Source of the DNA: an uncultured Bacillota bacterium
GTDB lineage: Bacteria; Bacillota; Clostridia; Tissierellales; Tepidimicrobiaceae
Assembly: GCA_937967955.1 (NCBI GenBank)
Contig: CALBUB010000120.1
Span: 1 to 7,289, forward strand
Length of the DNA: 7,289 nucleotides
Direction of reading: 5' to 3'
A program made the position numbers and the translations under genes. Every line of letters begins with the position of its first letter. Position 1 is the first letter of the stretch. Of this stretch, positions 6,090 to 7,289 are shown one piece after another. Under the pieces are notes generated by a model. That model was given only the letters and a program-made list of their open reading frames with translations, was not told the DNA's origin and made no database searches.

Positions 6090-7112
6090 ATGAAAAAGCT
6101 AATGATATACGCAAGCATATTGTTGGTCATAAGCGTTATAATACCAACAATAATAGTCAAAACTTTAAACCTTGTTCCAAAAGGAAGCAACAGAATAGAT
6201 AAAGAAAAAGAGAAAATAGAAGAGGTTAAAGAAGTTGAATTTGACGGCAATGTGGCCATATATGACACTAGAACTCAAAAAGTTGTAGAAATGCCCTTAG
6301 AAGAGTACATAAAAGGAGTAGTAGCAGCAGAAATGCCTGCTGAATTCCATATAGAAGCCTTAAAAGCCCAAGCTATAGCCAGCAGAACTTATGCTATAAA
6401 TAGAATAATAAAATATCCAGAAGGAAACCCAGGTCATCCTGAGGCCCCACTTTGTACAGGGGTCCATTGCCAAGCTTATCTGACCCTGGAGGAGCTAAAA
6501 AATATCCATTCGCCTAAATGGGAGGAAAAATACTGGCCTAAGATTGAGGAAGCAGTAGAATCCACCAAGGGAATGATTTTATACTATGAAGATGAAGTAA
6601 TAGAAGCCTTATACCATTCAACTAGTGGAGGCATGACAGAAGATGCTATTAATGTATTCAATGTGGACTTACCCTATCTAAAAGCTGTAGAAAGCCGTTA
6701 TGAAGAAGATGCTCCAAAATTTAAGGCCACAGTGAGCATGACAGTAGAGGAATTTATAGATAAGCTAAATTCCAGATTTCCAGGGGCGGATATAAATAAG
6801 GAAAACCTAACTGAAAAGGTAAAGCTAGTAGAAAAAACAGAAAGTGGCAGGGTAAAAAAGATAGCCATAGATGGGACAGTAGTAGATGGTAGGGAAATAA
6901 GAGAGCTGTTTAGCCTCAATTCTACCAACTTTAAAATATACTACAATCCAACCAGTGGAATAATAGACATAGAAACTATAGGTTACGGCCATGGAGTAGG
7001 AATGAGCCAATGGGGAGCTAATGGAATGGCTAAAAGTGGCAAAAACTACGAGGAGATACTTAAACACTATTATACAGGAGTAACAATTGGACATTTAGAA
7101 GATTATAAATAA
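6090..7112 (+). CDS. spoIID: Stage II sporulation protein D, peptidoglycan lytic transglycosylase
   Basis: SpoIID cleaves glycan strands in septal peptidoglycan during engulfment, working with SpoIIM and SpoIIP in the mother-cell membrane. The product has 340 residues, close to B. subtilis SpoIID. It has one N-terminal membrane segment (about residues 4-24), then a charged Lys/Glu linker, then the SpoIID/LytB domain. EEYIKGVVAAEMPAEF holds Glu81, aligning with the catalytic Glu of the family, followed by EALKAQAIASRTYAI. CTGVHC (122-127) is the Cys/His cluster linked to zinc binding in clostridial SpoIID. HSTSGGMTEDA (176-186) and GYGHGVGMSQWGA (298-310) complete the fold. The ATG at 6090 is chosen over an in-frame TTG at 6045, which lies inside the promoter; GGAGG (6080-6084) is 5 bases upstream of the ATG. 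It appears to be a single-gene unit between two terminators. LytB-type paralogues exist, but gene context favours SpoIID. Confidence 0.95.
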   Translation: MKKLMIYASILLVISVIIPTIIVKTLNLVPKGSNRIDKEKEKIEEVKEVEFDGNVAIYDTRTQKVVEMPLEEYIKGVVAAEMPAEFHIEALKAQAIASRTYAINRIIKYPEGNPGHPEAPLCTGVHCQAYLTLEELKNIHSPKWEEKYWPKIEEAVESTKGMILYYEDEVIEALYHSTSGGMTEDAINVFNVDLPYLKAVESRYEEDAPKFKATVSMTVEEFIDKLNSRFPGADINKENLTEKVKLVEKTESGRVKKIAIDGTVVDGREIRELFSLNSTNFKIYYNPTSGIIDIETIGYGHGVGMSQWGANGMAKSGKNYEEILKHYYTGVTIGHLEDYK

Positions 7113-7134
7113 CAGGCTTAAGGCCTGTTTTTTT
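7111..7134 (+). terminator. Intrinsic terminator overlapping the spoIID stop codon
   Basis: AACAGGC (7111-7117) and GCCTGTT (7123-7129) form a 7-bp stem with a 5-base loop, and the T-run covers 7128-7134. The left arm starts on the last two bases of the TAA stop codon (7110-7112), so a ribosome finishing spoIID would sit on the hairpin. It is a short but well-formed terminator. Confidence 0.85.
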
Positions 7135-7289
7135 ATGTTTAAAATAGATGCTTATACCTCACCTCTATTGGTCAAAAGTATTATTACCTACTATCCCTAT
7201 ATAGTTTCTAATATTTAGTTAAAACTTTATCTTTTGAATTTTTTATACAAGCATGTATTAAATAGTCAAATATGGCAATACTAACTAAT
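7135..7289. other. Intergenic end of window, possible leader of the next gene
   Basis: No coding region is visible on either strand in these 155 AT-rich bases. TTGAAT (7234-7239) and TATTAA (7256-7261), 16 bases apart, could be a weak vegetative promoter, and ATACA (7245-7249) with TGTAT (7254-7258) form a small dyad within it. In related genomes the next genes are often a SpoIIQ-like peptidase or spoIIID, so this may be an upstream region, but that gene lies outside the window. Confidence 0.3.

Noticed and set aside
5984..6202. 72-codon + strand frame starting after murA
   Set aside because: It runs through the terminator hairpin and the spoIID promoter, then overlaps the spoIID start in another frame; the predicted product is low-complexity.

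Overview
The window is a low-GC, AT-rich chromosomal segment with every gene on the + strand. It fits an endospore-forming Firmicute, most likely an anaerobic member of the Clostridia: the F1 ATP synthase subunits, MurA and SpoIID are all of Gram-positive type, AGA/AGG and ATA codons dominate, and the gene order atpA-atpG-atpD-atpC / ywmB-murA / spoIID matches the conserved atp-ywmB-murA-spoIID neighbourhood of Bacillus and Clostridia. The genus cannot be fixed from the window.

Layout. (1) Positions 1-3746 hold the distal part of the atp operon: the C-terminal two thirds of the alpha subunit (cut by the window edge), then gamma, beta and epsilon, with gaps of only 27, 19 and 2 bases. (2) Positions 3747-3901 form a 155-base intergenic region packed with inverted repeats. 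A 15-bp hairpin follows atpC, a 13-bp hairpin lies in the middle, and a third hairpin covers the ribosome binding site and start codon of the next gene. The arms share one repeated sequence, so alternative pairings are possible. (3) Positions 3902-5963 hold ywmB, a predicted membrane-anchored or exported protein of unknown function, and murA, the first committed enzyme of peptidoglycan precursor synthesis, 16 bases apart. (4) A clear intrinsic terminator follows murA, and a sigma-E-like promoter begins right after its T-run and serves spoIID (6090-7112), the peptidoglycan lytic transglycosylase needed for engulfment. (5) A second terminator overlaps the spoIID stop codon. The last 155 bases carry no gene and probably lead into the next transcription unit.

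How the genes fit together. The four atp genes supply the catalytic head and rotor shaft of one enzyme. murA builds cell wall and spoIID remodels it during sporulation; the murA terminator plus the sigma-E-like promoter separates growth-phase from mother-cell expression. No mobile element, CRISPR array, tRNA or rRNA is visible. The gene content is ordinary and conserved. The least ordinary signal is the set of competing hairpins between atpC and ywmB, which looks like an attenuator or translation switch but has no demonstrated function.
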